Below, piece by piece: positions 1-8,979 of a stretch of 64,000 bases of DNA (the first letter of the stretch is position 1; each line of letters begins with the position of its first letter). The notes below the pieces were generated by a model. It saw only the letters and a list, made by a program, of their open reading frames with translations. It made no database searches and had not been told where the DNA came from. Origin of the DNA: Pseudomonas sp. MYb60 (lineage in GTDB: Bacteria; Pseudomonadota; Gammaproteobacteria; Pseudomonadales; Pseudomonadaceae). The position numbers were made by a program, and so were the translations under genes. The stretch covers positions 1 through 64,000 of the forward strand of contig NZ_PCOZ01000012.1 of assembly GCF_002979555.1 (NCBI RefSeq), written 5' to 3'.

Positions 1-202
1 CCCTGCTGATGATTCGGTACGACTTGCCCATGCTGGTCTGCGGCTCGGCAGTGCTCTTTTCACGGCCGCGCTGGCTGCCGCTCGATAGATTCCTCACGCC
101 TGTCACAAATATGTGCGAGCCTCGCACCATTGCCGCAGCCACAGCGCCGTTTTGGTGCTGTACTGCACCGGGTCTTACCAGAAAGCGCAATGACGGCCGT
201 AC

Positions 203-218
203 TGGCATAAGTCTTGCG
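203..218 (+). promoter_or_regulatory. Sigma-54 (RpoN) type promoter for the transglutaminase operon
   Basis: The element TGGCATAAGTCTTGCG has the invariant GG and GC doublets separated by exactly 10 bases, as in the RpoN consensus TGGCACG-N4-TTGCW. It lies about 38 bases before the GTG start at 256. Half-sites TGGTGC (153-158) and GCACC (165-169) lie upstream, where an enhancer-binding protein could act, but they are not in the NtrC arrangement GCAC-N7-GTGC. Bases 1-202 hold no gene I can support. Confidence 0.55.
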
Positions 219-255
219 CGCTTCAAGCCCATGCCCTGGCTCGCAGGAGGCCGCC

Positions 256-3200
256 GTGTCGATTCATGTCGCGTTGCACCACGTTACGCATTACCGCTAC
301 GACCGTGCGGTCGAACTCGGCCCGCAGATCGTGCGCTTGCGCCCGGCAGCCCACAGCCGCACGCGGATATTGTCCTACGCGCTGAAAGTGCTGCCCGAGC
401 AACATTTCATCAACTGGCAGCAAGACCCCCAGGGCAATTACCTGGCGCGCCTGGTATTTCCGGAAAAGACTGACGAGCTGCGCATCGAAGTCGACCTGGT
501 CGCCGAGATGGCAGTGTTCAATCCGTTCGATTTCTTCCTCGAGCCCTACGCCGAGAAAATCCCCTTCAGCTACGCCGCCGATGAGCAACGCGAACTGGCG
601 CCGTACCTGGAAACCCTGCCGCTCACGCCCCAACTGGCCGCGTACCTGGCCGCTATCGACCGCACGCCACTGCCGGCCGTGGACTTCCTGGTCGGCCTCA
701 ACCAGCGCCTGGCCGCCGATATCGGCTACCTGATCCGCATGGAGCCGGGGGTGCAGACGCCCGAATTCACCCTGCAAAACGCCTCCGGCTCGTGCCGGGA
801 CTCGGCGTGGCTGCTGGTGCAGATCCTGCGCAACCTGGGGTTGGCGGCGCGGTTTGTGTCCGGCTACCTGATCCAGCTCACCGCCGACGTCAAAGCCCTC
901 GACGGCCCGTCCGGCACCGACGTGGATTTCACCGACTTGCACGCCTGGTGCGAAGTGTATTTGCCCGGCGCTGGCTGGATCGGCCTGGACGCGACCTCCG
1001 GGCTGTTCGCCGGTGAAGGGCATATCCCGTTGGCCTGCAGTCCCGATCCCTCGTCTGCCGCCCCTATCAGCGGGTTGGTGGAGCCCTGCGAGTGTGAATT
1101 CACCCACGAAATGTCGGTGGAGCGCATTTGGGAGGCGCCGCGTGTCACCAAGCCTTACACCGAGGCGCAGTGGCTGGCGATCCAGGCCCTGGGCCGACAG
1201 ATCGACGGCGACTTGCTCAAGGATGACGTGCGCCTGACCATGGGCGGCGAGCCGACCTTCGTGTCCATCGACGACCCTGACGGCGCCGAATGGAACACCG
1301 CGGCCCTCGGCCCGGACAAGCGCCGGCTGTCCGCCGAGCTGTTCCAGCGCATGCGCAAGCACTACGCGCCCAAGGGCCTGGTCCATTTCGGCCAGGGCAA
1401 GTGGTACCCCGGCGAGCAACTGCCGCGCTGGTCGCTGAATTGCTACTGGCGCCGCGACGGCGTACCCATTTGGCACAACAGCGCACTGATCGCCGATGAA
1501 CAGGAAGACTACGGCGCGGACGGTGCAATGGCCGGGCGCTTTCTGGCCGGCGTCGCCGAGCGTCTCAAATTACCGGCGCGCTTCGTGTTCCCGGCGTTTG
1601 AAGACAATTTCTACTACCTGTGGCGCGAAGGCGCGCTGCCGCAGAACGTGACTGCCCAGGACTCACGCCTGAGCGATGACCTGGAACGCGAACGCCTGCG
1701 TAAGGTGTTCAGCCAGGGCCTGGATAAAGTCATTGGCCAGGTGCTGCCGCTGGCCCGTACCGCTGCGAATGACCGTTGGCAGAGCGGGCGCTGGTACCTG
1801 CGCGACAACCACTGCCGCCTGGTGCCGGGGGATTCGCCGCTGGGATATCGCCTGCCGTTGGCCTCGCAACCGTGGGTGACGGCGGCGGAGTATCCGTTCG
1901 TGCACCCGACCGATCCTAATCAGGATCAGCCTGCGTTGCCGGGCACAGCACAATTGCAACGCCACGAGGAGCCTGCGCCGAGTGACGAACGTGTGCCCAA
2001 GGTGGACGAGTCCGCCGACTGGCTGACGCGCACCGCACTGTGCGCCGAAGCACGGGAGGGGCGCCTCTACCTGTTCATGCCACCCCTGGAGCGGGTCGAG
2101 GATTATCTGGAGTTGGTGGCCGCCATCGAAGCCACTGCCGAAGAGCTGCACTGTCCGGTATTGCTGGAAGGCTACGAGCCGCCAGCGGATACGCGGCTGA
2201 GCAACTTCCGTGTCACGCCGGACCCGGGTGTGATCGAGGTCAACGTGCAGCCGTCCGCCACCTGGGACGAGTTGGTGGAGCGCACCGAGTTTCTCTACGA
2301 AGAAGCGCGGCAAACCCGCCTGACCACCGAGAAGTTCATGATCGACGGGCGCCATACCGGTACCGGCGGCGGCAACCACTTCGTGCTGGGTGGCGCAACG
2401 CCCAAGGACTCACCCTTCCTGCGTCGTCCGGATTTGCTGCGCAGCTTGATCAGTTACTGGCACAACCATCCGTCGTTGTCCTACCTGTTTTCCGGGCTGT
2501 TCATCGGCCCCACCTCCCAGGCGCCGCGGGTGGACGAAGCGCGCAACGATGCGCTGTACGAGCTGGAAATCGCCTTCGCGCAGATGCCTGAACCGGGCGA
2601 AGAATGCCCGCCCTGGTTGGTTGACCGCCTGCTGCGCAACCTGTTGATCGACGTGACCGGCAACACCCACCGCGCTGAATTCTGCATCGACAAGCTTTAT
2701 TCACCGGATGGCGCCACCGGTCGCCTGGGCCTGCTGGAACTGCGCGCGTTCGAAATGCCGCCGCATGCACGCATGAGCCTGACCCAGCAACTGCTGTTGC
2801 GCGCGCTGGTAGCGCGGTTCTGGCGCGAACCCTACGCGCCGCCGAAACTGGCGCGCTGGGGCACTGAATTGCATGACCGGTTCCTGTTGCCGCACTGTAT
2901 CGAGCAGGATTTCGCCGACGTGATCGTCGAACTCAACGCCGCCGGCTACCCGCTGCGTGCCGAGTGGTTTGCCGCACACCTGGAGTTCCGTTTCCCCAAG
3001 GTCGGCGACTACGCCGTCAGCGGCATCGAGCTGGAGCTGCGCCAGGCCCTGGAACCCTGGCACGTGCTGGGCGAGGAGGGCGCCGTGGGCGGCACGGTGC
3101 GTTATGTGGATTCGTCCCTCGAGCGCCTGCAGGTCAAGCTGACCGGCCTGCCACCGCAACGCTACTTGTTGACCTGCAACGGCATTCCGGTGCCGCTGCA

Positions 3201-3546
3201 ACCCACCGGGCGGGTCGGCGAATTCGTCGCGGGCGTGCGCTACCGTGCCTGGCAACCGGCCAACTGCCTGCAACCGACCATTCCGGTGCATGCGCCATTG
3301 GTGTTCGACTTGCTGGATACCTGGATGCAGCGCTCGCTGGGGGGCTGTCAGTACCACGTTGCCCACCCGGGCGGGCGCAACTACGACAGCCTGCCGGTGA
3401 ACGCGAATGAGGCAGAGAGCCGGCGGATGGCGCGGTTTTTCCGGTTGGGGCATAGCCCGGGCAAGCTGCCCGTGCCGACGGTGGTCATGAACGATGAATT
3501 GCCGATGACCTTGGATCTGCGGTGCTTTCCCCATAAAAATGACTGA
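256..3546 (+). CDS. Transglutaminase-like protein with C-terminal DUF2126 region
   Basis: A protein of 1096 residues. I chose the GTG at 256 because AGGAGG (245-250) sits 5 bases before it; the in-frame upstream start at 214 has no such site. The N-terminus (about 1-80) is a bacterial transglutaminase N-domain. The transglutaminase core (about 150-250) keeps a Cys-His-Asp triad: Cys180 in GSCRDS, His229 in DLHAWCEVY and Asp245 in GLDATSG. From about residue 290 to the end it matches the large DUF2126 region, which is of unknown function. It heads an operon with a circularly permuted ATP-grasp protein and a second transglutaminase. This set is known from comparative genomics as a probable peptide ligase/peptidase system with an undefined product. 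Cytoplasmic: no signal peptide. Confidence 0.85.
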   Translation: MSIHVALHHVTHYRYDRAVELGPQIVRLRPAAHSRTRILSYALKVLPEQHFINWQQDPQGNYLARLVFPEKTDELRIEVDLVAEMAVFNPFDFFLEPYAEKIPFSYAADEQRELAPYLETLPLTPQLAAYLAAIDRTPLPAVDFLVGLNQRLAADIGYLIRMEPGVQTPEFTLQNASGSCRDSAWLLVQILRNLGLAARFVSGYLIQLTADVKALDGPSGTDVDFTDLHAWCEVYLPGAGWIGLDATSGLFAGEGHIPLACSPDPSSAAPISGLVEPCECEFTHEMSVERIWEAPRVTKPYTEAQWLAIQALGRQIDGDLLKDDVRLTMGGEPTFVSIDDPDGAEWNTAALGPDKRRLSAELFQRMRKHYAPKGLVHFGQGKWYPGEQLPRWSLNCYWRRDGVPIWHNSALIADEQEDYGADGAMAGRFLAGVAERLKLPARFVFPAFEDNFYYLWREGALPQNVTAQDSRLSDDLERERLRKVFSQGLDKVIGQVLPLARTAANDRWQSGRWYLRDNHCRLVPGDSPLGYRLPLASQPWVTAAEYPFVHPTDPNQDQPALPGTAQLQRHEEPAPSDERVPKVDESADWLTRTALCAEAREGRLYLFMPPLERVEDYLELVAAIEATAEELHCPVLLEGYEPPADTRLSNFRVTPDPGVIEVNVQPSATWDELVERTEFLYEEARQTRLTTEKFMIDGRHTGTGGGNHFVLGGATPKDSPFLRRPDLLRSLISYWHNHPSLSYLFSGLFIGPTSQAPRVDEARNDALYELEIAFAQMPEPGEECPPWLVDRLLRNLLIDVTGNTHRAEFCIDKLYSPDGATGRLGLLELRAFEMPPHARMSLTQQLLLRALVARFWREPYAPPKLARWGTELHDRFLLPHCIEQDFADVIVELNAAGYPLRAEWFAAHLEFRFPKVGDYAVSGIELELRQALEPWHVLGEEGAVGGTVRYVDSSLERLQVKLTGLPPQRYLLTCNGIPVPLQPTGRVGEFVAGVRYRAWQPANCLQPTIPVHAPLVFDLLDTWMQRSLGGCQYHVAHPGGRNYDSLPVNANEAESRRMARFFRLGHSPGKLPVPTVVMNDELPMTLDLRCFPHKND

Positions 3547-3559
3547 ACACGGTTGAAAA

Positions 3560-3586
3560 TGTGGGAGGGGGTTTGCTACCTCCCAC
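3560..3586. repeat. Degenerate REP-like palindrome
   Basis: TGTGGGAGG and CCTCCCACA form a 9-base stem around a short loop, between the first two genes of the transglutaminase operon. It is an eroded member of the GGGAGGGGGC repeat family found through the window. Confidence 0.55.
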
Positions 3587-3642
3587 AGTAGATTGCAGTG
3601 AACTTGAGTTAATCTGAGCCCCCTTGCCCTGCCGAGCGTTCC

Positions 3643-6129
3643 ATGTCCGACTTGCTCGACCGCTACCCGCTGACTGCGGGCACTTATCATGAACTGCTGG
3701 ACGACAGCGGTGCGGTGCGTGCCCATTGGGGGCGCCTGCTTGATCACCTGCAGCGCAGCACCCCGGCGCAACTGGCCCAGCGCCAGGCGTTGCTGACCCG
3801 GCAGATCCAGGAAAACGGCGTGACCTACAACGTCTACGCCGACCCCAAGGGTGCCGACCGCCCTTGGGAGTTGGACCTGCTGCCCCATGTGCTGGCCGCC
3901 GATGAGTGGCAGCACTTGTCGGCCGGCATTGCCCAGCGTGCGCGCTTGCTAGACGCGGTATTGGCCGACCTGTACGGCCCTCAGCGCCTGATCAAGGAAG
4001 GCTTGCTGCCAGCGGAGCTGGTGTTCGGCCACAACAATTTCCTGTGGCCGTGCCAGGGCATCCAGCCGCCTGAGGGGGCTTTTTTACACCTGTACGCCGT
4101 GGACCTGGCGCGCACCCCCGACGGCCGCTGGTGGGTTACCGCCGACCGTACCCAGGCGCCATCGGGCGCCGGGTATGCGCTGGAAAACCGCACCATCGTG
4201 TCCCGCGCCTTCCCGGACCTGTACCGCGACCTGCAAGTGCAACACCTGGGCGGGTTTTTCCGCACCTTGCAGGAAACCCTCGCCCGCCAGGCCCCAGGCG
4301 ATGACCAGACGCCGCTGATCGTGTTGCTGACCCCGGGGCGCTTCAACGAAAGTTACTTCGAGCACCTTTACCTCGCCCGCCAGCTCGGCTATCCGCTGGT
4401 TGAAGGCGGTGACCTCACCGTGCGCGACAGCTGCGTGTTCCTCAAGACCCTCAGCGGCCTGCGCCGGGTGCACGCGATCATGCGCCGCCTCGACGACGAC
4501 TTCTGTGACCCGCTGGAGCTGCGCACCGACTCGGCCCTCGGCGTACCCGGCCTGCTCGACGCTGTGCGCCAAGGCAATGTGCTGGTGGCCAACGCGCTGG
4601 GCAGCGGCGTGCTGGAGTCCCCCGGACTGCTGGGCTTTCTGCCGAAGATCAACGAATTCCTGTTCGGCGAAGAACTGATCCTGCCGTCCATCGCCACCTG
4701 GTGGTGCGGCGAAGCGCCGGTGCTGGCCGAGGCTCTGGAAAAACTCCCGGAGCTGCTGATCAAACCGGCATTTCCCTCCCAGAGCTTTGCCCCGGTATTC
4801 GGTCGCGACCTGGATGACCAGCAACGCCAGGCCCTGGCCGAACGCATGCGCGCCCGGCCCTACGCCTATGTCGCCCAGGAGCTGGCGCAACTGTCGCAAG
4901 CACCGGTGTGGCACACCGTGGATGACCATCTGCAACACCGCGCCATCGGCATGCGTGTGTACGCCGTCGCCAGCGAAGAGGGTTACCGCGTGCTGCCCGG
5001 CGGCCTGACCCGCGTGGCGGCCGAGGCCGATGCCGAAGTCGTGTCGATGCAGCGCGGTGGCGCGAGCAAGGACACCTGGGTCCTCGGTGAGCGCGCCACC
5101 GGGGGCGAGCATTGGCGTGCGCAACGGTCGATTGGCGTGCATGACCTGGTGCGCCGCGACCCTTATCTGCCGTCGCGGGTGGTGGAAAACCTGTTCTGGT
5201 TCGGCCGCTATTGCGAACGTTGCGACGACAGCGCACGTTGGCTGCGCATCGTGCTGGCGCGTTATGTGGACGGTGACGACCCGCTGGCCTTGCAGGCGGC
5301 CGTGGAATTGGGTGAGAACCTGCGCCTGCTGCCGGAAGAGGGCGAGCTGCCCGAGCGCCTGCTCGCCGCGCTGCTTGGCGATGACTGGCCGTCGAGCCTG
5401 CGCGCCAACCTGCAGCGCTTGCAGTGGGCGGCGTCCCAAGTGCGCGGCAAGTTGTCCCGGGAGAACTGGCAAGCGTTGGTGGAGTTGCAGCGCGAAGCCA
5501 TGGAGCTGGAAAGCGAAGCGCCGGACTTCGGCGAGTTGCTGGATTTTCTCAACCGCCTGGTGATGTCGCTGGCGGCGCTGTCCGGCTTCGCGCTGGACGA
5601 CATGACGCGTGACGAAGGCTGGCGTTTCCTGATGATGGGGCGGCGCATCGAGCGCCTGCAATTCCTTAGCAGCAGTCTGGCGGCGTTCCTGCGAGGCGTG
5701 GCGGTGTTCGATCAGGCCGGGCTGGAATGGTTGCTGGAACTGGGCAACAGCAGCATCACCTATCGCTCGCGCTACCTGGCGGTGCCGCAATTGATCCCGG
5801 TGCTCGACCTGTTGTTGCTGGATGAGCAGAACCCCCATGCGGTGTTGTTCCAGTTGAAACTGGTCAGCCGTACCGTGCGTCGACTGAATGACGATTTCGG
5901 CGTGCCGCGTGAAACCGGTCTGGGCCCGCTGGTAGAACGTCTTGGGCGTTTCGACCTGGGCTGCCTGGAGAACGGCTTGTTTGGCGAACCCAGCGTGCGT
6001 GCCGCGCTTGACGGCCTGGCGGACCTGCTGCAAGCGGTCGCCGATGAAAGCGGGCAAGTGTCGGACCGCCTGGCGTTGCGACACTTTGCCCATGTGGATG
6101 ATGTCAGCCAGCAAACGGTGTCGCTGTGA
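3643..6129 (+). CDS. Fusion of circularly permuted ATP-grasp and alpha-E (DUF403) domains
   Basis: A protein of 828 residues. Roughly residues 1-480 are a circularly permuted ATP-grasp domain (DUF404/DUF407 type) and about 500-815 are the all-helical alpha-E domain (DUF403). In many bacteria these are two separate genes; here they are fused. ATP-grasp enzymes of this class are thought to form amide or peptide bonds, and the alpha-E domain always travels with them but has no assigned role. The gene lies 96 bases after the DUF2126 gene, and its stop overlaps the next start (TGATG), so translation of the last two genes is coupled. No signal peptide, so cytoplasmic. The substrate is unknown. Confidence 0.85.
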   Translation: MSDLLDRYPLTAGTYHELLDDSGAVRAHWGRLLDHLQRSTPAQLAQRQALLTRQIQENGVTYNVYADPKGADRPWELDLLPHVLAADEWQHLSAGIAQRARLLDAVLADLYGPQRLIKEGLLPAELVFGHNNFLWPCQGIQPPEGAFLHLYAVDLARTPDGRWWVTADRTQAPSGAGYALENRTIVSRAFPDLYRDLQVQHLGGFFRTLQETLARQAPGDDQTPLIVLLTPGRFNESYFEHLYLARQLGYPLVEGGDLTVRDSCVFLKTLSGLRRVHAIMRRLDDDFCDPLELRTDSALGVPGLLDAVRQGNVLVANALGSGVLESPGLLGFLPKINEFLFGEELILPSIATWWCGEAPVLAEALEKLPELLIKPAFPSQSFAPVFGRDLDDQQRQALAERMRARPYAYVAQELAQLSQAPVWHTVDDHLQHRAIGMRVYAVASEEGYRVLPGGLTRVAAEADAEVVSMQRGGASKDTWVLGERATGGEHWRAQRSIGVHDLVRRDPYLPSRVVENLFWFGRYCERCDDSARWLRIVLARYVDGDDPLALQAAVELGENLRLLPEEGELPERLLAALLGDDWPSSLRANLQRLQWAASQVRGKLSRENWQALVELQREAMELESEAPDFGELLDFLNRLVMSLAALSGFALDDMTRDEGWRFLMMGRRIERLQFLSSSLAAFLRGVAVFDQAGLEWLLELGNSSITYRSRYLAVPQLIPVLDLLLLDEQNPHAVLFQLKLVSRTVRRLNDDFGVPRETGLGPLVERLGRFDLGCLENGLFGEPSVRAALDGLADLLQAVADESGQVSDRLALRHFAHVDDVSQQTVSL

Positions 6130-7019
6130 TGAGTGCGCGCTACCAGATTTTCCACGACACCCATTACCACTACGACAGCCCGGTGTCCCTGGCCCAGCAG
6201 CTGGCGCACTTGTGGCCACGGCCGTGTGCGTGGCAGCGTTGCAGTTCGCAGCAGTTGGATATCAGCCCGCAGCCGTCGTCACGGCGTGATGAGCTGGACG
6301 TATTCGGCAACCCCATCACGCGATTGGCCTTCGAGCGACCCCATGACGAACTGCTGGTCAATGCCGGCCTGACTGTGGAGGTGCTGGCGCGCCCGGTGCT
6401 GGACTTCCAGCAATCACCGGCCTGGGACCAGACCCGCGACAGCCTCACCTACAGCAGCCAGCCGCTGACGCTCGAAGTGATCGAGGCGTGCCGCTATCGC
6501 TTCGAATCGCCTTATGTGCACCTGAAGCAGACCTTTGTCGAGTTCTCCGCAAGCTGTTTCCCGCCAGCGCGTCCACTGTTGGTCGGCGTGCAGGCGTTGA
6601 TGGAAAAGATCTTCAGTGAGTTCACCTTCGATGCCGAAGCCACCCAGGTCGCCACGCCGCTGGTGGAAGTGCTCGAGCGCCGGCGTGGCGTGTGCCAGGA
6701 CTTCGCCCACCTGATGCTCGCTTGCCTGCGCTCACGCGGGCTGGCGGCGCGTTACATCAGCGGCTACTTGCTCACCCAGCCACCGCCCGGCCAGGCACGG
6801 CTGATCGGTGCCGATGCGTCCCACGCGTGGGTGTCGGTGTATTGCCCGGTGTCAGGCTGGGTGGATTTTGATCCGACGAATAATGTGCAGCCGGCACTGG
6901 AGCACATCACCCTGGCCTGGGGCCGGGACTTTTCCGATGTGTCGCCGTTGCGGGGGGTGATCCTGGGGGGAGGGAGCCATGACCCGGAGGTGCGGGTGAC
7001 GGTGATGCCGCTGCAATAG
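6129..7019 (+). CDS. Transglutaminase-like cysteine protease family protein
   Basis: A protein of 296 residues starting at the ATG that overlaps the previous stop codon. It has the N-terminal transglutaminase-associated beta domain and a transglutaminase core with Cys189 (RRGVCQDFAH), His232 (DASHAWVSVY) and Asp248 (WVDFDPTNN). Proteins of this family usually act as proteases or amidases rather than cross-linking enzymes. It is the third gene of the operon and resembles the N-terminal third of the first gene, suggesting the two arose by duplication. The natural substrate is unknown; a product made by the neighbouring ATP-grasp enzyme is the obvious guess. Confidence 0.85.
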   Translation: MSARYQIFHDTHYHYDSPVSLAQQLAHLWPRPCAWQRCSSQQLDISPQPSSRRDELDVFGNPITRLAFERPHDELLVNAGLTVEVLARPVLDFQQSPAWDQTRDSLTYSSQPLTLEVIEACRYRFESPYVHLKQTFVEFSASCFPPARPLLVGVQALMEKIFSEFTFDAEATQVATPLVEVLERRRGVCQDFAHLMLACLRSRGLAARYISGYLLTQPPPGQARLIGADASHAWVSVYCPVSGWVDFDPTNNVQPALEHITLAWGRDFSDVSPLRGVILGGGSHDPEVRVTVMPLQ

Positions 7020-7065
7020 GGGCAGATTGTGGTGAACCGGGCAAACCAGTTCACCACAAAGGAAA

Positions 7066-7248
7066 TTATTCAGCCGGATCTTTTGGTGTTTCGTTCTCGT
7101 CGCTCGTTTCTTCACCGTCGACGTCTGCGGTCAGCCCATTGGCCTCGTCTTCTGCAGCGGCTTTTTTGCGTTGCAGTTTTTCCTCTTTCTTCTGCTCCTT
7201 GGCCAAGTCTCTCTGACGTTTGGCGAAGGAGTAATTAGGTTTGGCCAT
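7066..7248 (-). CDS. Small highly charged conserved protein
   Basis: A 60-residue protein beginning MAKPNYSFAKRQRDLAKEQK. The first half is basic and probably a single helix (KKEEKLQRKK). The second half is acidic (DGEETSDENETPKD) and probably disordered. The MAKPNYSFAKRQR opening is common to small proteins annotated as hypothetical in many proteobacteria, so it is likely real. A GAGG sequence precedes the ATG. Function unknown; it converges on the transglutaminase operon. Confidence 0.7.
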   Translation of the reverse strand: MAKPNYSFAKRQRDLAKEQKKEEKLQRKKAAAEDEANGLTADVDGEETSDENETPKDPAE

Positions 7249-7335
7249 GGGCGATCCTCTAGGGTCGAAGGTGAGGGTGGCGGCGCGCAGCTGCCTTGGG
7301 TTGCCATGGTAGCAGTTTCAAGGCGTGCTTTGCCT

Positions 7336-7392
7336 TCACTTACCGCAGGCGTAGGCGGCCAACAGGCCGTTGAACAATTGATTGAGGTGCAT
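7336..7392 (-). CDS. Possible 18-residue leader-like ORF
   Basis: MHLNQLFNGLLAAYACGK is preceded by GGAG about 9 bases before its ATG. It lies in the 331-base gap between the small charged protein and azurin, which otherwise holds only the ANR-like box. It may be a chance ORF; I recognise no family. Confidence 0.2.
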   Translation of the reverse strand: MHLNQLFNGLLAAYACGK

Positions 7393-7495
7393 GGCTCGGA
7401 CTCCGGTGGGGGTGGGCCGATCATAGAAAGGTCTTATGACTTTGGCTGTTAGATTGTGTTGATAAGTCTGATAGCCTAAAGTTGTATACAATCTG

Positions 7496-7509
7496 TTGAT
7501 TCAGATCAT
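7496..7509 (+). promoter_or_regulatory. ANR/FNR-type box upstream of azurin
   Basis: TTGATTCAGATCAT matches the FNR/ANR consensus TTGAT-N4-ATCAA at 9 of 10 defined bases. It lies about 70 bases before the azurin start. Oxygen-limited activation of azu by ANR is known in P. aeruginosa, so this fits. Confidence 0.65.
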
Positions 7510-7579
7510 GAGAATTCCTGCCTTTATCAGGCACCCTTGCCGCACTACGCGTTTTCTAAACCCTGCCCTGGAGATTCAC

Positions 7580-8026
7580 ATGTTTGCAAAAATCGTTGCT
7601 GTTTCCCTGCTGACACTGGCGAGCGGCCAGTTGCTTGCTGCAGAGTGCGCGGTCACCGTTGACTCCACCGATCAGATGTCCTTCAACACCAAGGAAATCA
7701 CCATCGACAAGAGCTGCAAGACCTTCACCGTAAACCTGGAACACTCGGGCAACCTGCCGAAAAACGTCATGGGCCACAACTGGGTACTGACCACCAAGGC
7801 TGACATGCCGGCCGTTGCCACCGACGGCATGGCCGCTGGCATCGACAAGAACTACCTGAAAGAAGGCGACACTCGTGTGATCGCCCACACCAAGATCATT
7901 GGCGCCGGCGAGAAAGATTCGGTGACCTTCGATGTGTCGAAACTGGCTGCGGGCACTGAATACGAGTTCTTCTGCTCGTTCCCGGGCCACAACTCGATGA
8001 TGAAAGGCGCCGTGGTGCTTAAGTAA
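7580..8026 (+). CDS. azu: Azurin, periplasmic blue copper protein
   Basis: A 148-residue precursor with a Sec signal peptide (cleavage likely after MFAKIVAVSLLTLASGQLLA), giving a mature protein starting AECAVTVD. It is a type 1 copper electron carrier of the periplasm. The copper ligands are visible: His in MGHNW, Cys and His in FCSFPGH, and the axial Met shortly after. The two disulfide cysteines near the mature N-terminus (AEC, KSC) are present. Length and motifs are typical. The ATG at 7580 is preferred over an upstream in-frame start because it gives a proper signal peptide. Its context before nadE and pncB matches P. aeruginosa. Confidence 0.97.
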   Translation: MFAKIVAVSLLTLASGQLLAAECAVTVDSTDQMSFNTKEITIDKSCKTFTVNLEHSGNLPKNVMGHNWVLTTKADMPAVATDGMAAGIDKNYLKEGDTRVIAHTKIIGAGEKDSVTFDVSKLAAGTEYEFFCSFPGHNSMMKGAVVLK

Positions 8027-8042
8027 GACCGCGTTATCGTTC

Positions 8043-8111
8043 ATCGGCGGCAAGCCCCCTCCCACACTGGCTGTGTTCACCAGTCAAATGTGCGAGGGGG
8101 CTTGCCCCGAT
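8043..8111. repeat. REPIN-like inverted pair (GGGGGC family)
   Basis: Two inverted copies of the CAAGCCCCCTCCCAC motif face each other around a short spacer, between the convergent azu and nadE genes. Confidence 0.75.
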
Positions 8112-8148
8112 AGCGGTCCAACGATCACCACACAACTATCTGACTACC

Positions 8149-8976
8149 TCACGGCGCAAATGGCATGACCCGCTTGTGCTCGGTCTTGCGATACGTCTCG
8201 CAGATGATCTTGAACGCCTCCTCACGCACCGCTTCACCGTGCAAAAACGCATCGATCTCGGCGTAGGTCACGCCATGTGACGCCTCGTCCGGCTTGCCCG
8301 GCGACAAATCTTCCAGATCCGCCGTCGGCACCTTCTCCACCAGCGATTCCGGTGCACCGAAGTGCCGCGCAATCGACCGCACCTGGTTCTTCACCAGCCC
8401 GCTTAAGGGTGCCAGGTCGCACGCGCCATCACCGAACTTGGTGAAAAAGCCCATCACCGCTTCCGCCGCATGGTCGGTGCCGATCACCAGGCCACCGGCC
8501 GCGCCAGCGATGGTGTACTGCGCCACCATGCGCATGCGCGCCTTGGTATTGCCCAGCACGAAGTCGCGCGATGCCACCGGCTTGCCTTCAAAGGCCGCCA
8601 CTTCACCGGCCAGGGCCTTGACCGCCGGGCCGATATTGACGGTATGGCGCTCGTCCGGCTCAATAAAGTCCACCGAGGCCTGGGCGTCGATTTCATCGAA
8701 CTGGGTTTCGTAGGGCAGGCGTACCGCGATAAAACGGTAAGCCTCGTCGCCGGTGCTGGCGCGCAGTTCCTGCATCGCGCGTTGGGCCAGCAGGCCTGCG
8801 GTGAGCGAGTCGACGCCACCGCTGATGCCCAGCACCAGCGTCTTGAGGCCAGCGTTGCGCAGGCAATCCTGGATGAAGGTGACGCGGCGGGCGACCTCGG
8901 CCTCGAGGGCCGCCTGGTCCTGGAACGGTGCTTGAACCTTGAGCTGCTGCGCAATCTCACGCTGTACGGCTTGCAT
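8149..8976 (-). CDS. nadE: NH3-dependent NAD+ synthetase
   Basis: A 275-residue cytoplasmic enzyme, the same length as E. coli NadE. It amidates nicotinic acid adenine dinucleotide to NAD+ using ATP and ammonia. The ATP-pyrophosphatase P-loop is seen as GISGGVDSLTAG near residue 45. There is no nitrilase (glutaminase) domain, so it depends on free ammonia. It starts 3 bases after the pncB stop, and pncB's TGA lies inside its AAGGAGTGA ribosome-binding region. The two genes therefore form a translationally linked NAD salvage operon. Confidence 0.95.
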   Translation of the reverse strand: MQAVQREIAQQLKVQAPFQDQAALEAEVARRVTFIQDCLRNAGLKTLVLGISGGVDSLTAGLLAQRAMQELRASTGDEAYRFIAVRLPYETQFDEIDAQASVDFIEPDERHTVNIGPAVKALAGEVAAFEGKPVASRDFVLGNTKARMRMVAQYTIAGAAGGLVIGTDHAAEAVMGFFTKFGDGACDLAPLSGLVKNQVRSIARHFGAPESLVEKVPTADLEDLSPGKPDEASHGVTYAEIDAFLHGEAVREEAFKIICETYRKTEHKRVMPFAP

Positions 8977-8979
8977 GAT

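Noticed and set aside
153..169. NtrC site before the transglutaminase operon
   Set aside because: Half-sites are in the order GGTGC...GCACC, not GCAC-N7-GTGC, so NtrC binding is not supported.
4084..6219. 711-codon minus-strand ORF opposite the ATP-grasp gene
   Set aside because: Antisense shadow of a GC-rich gene: Gln/His/Arg-rich translation, no family resemblance. The plus strand has clear domains.
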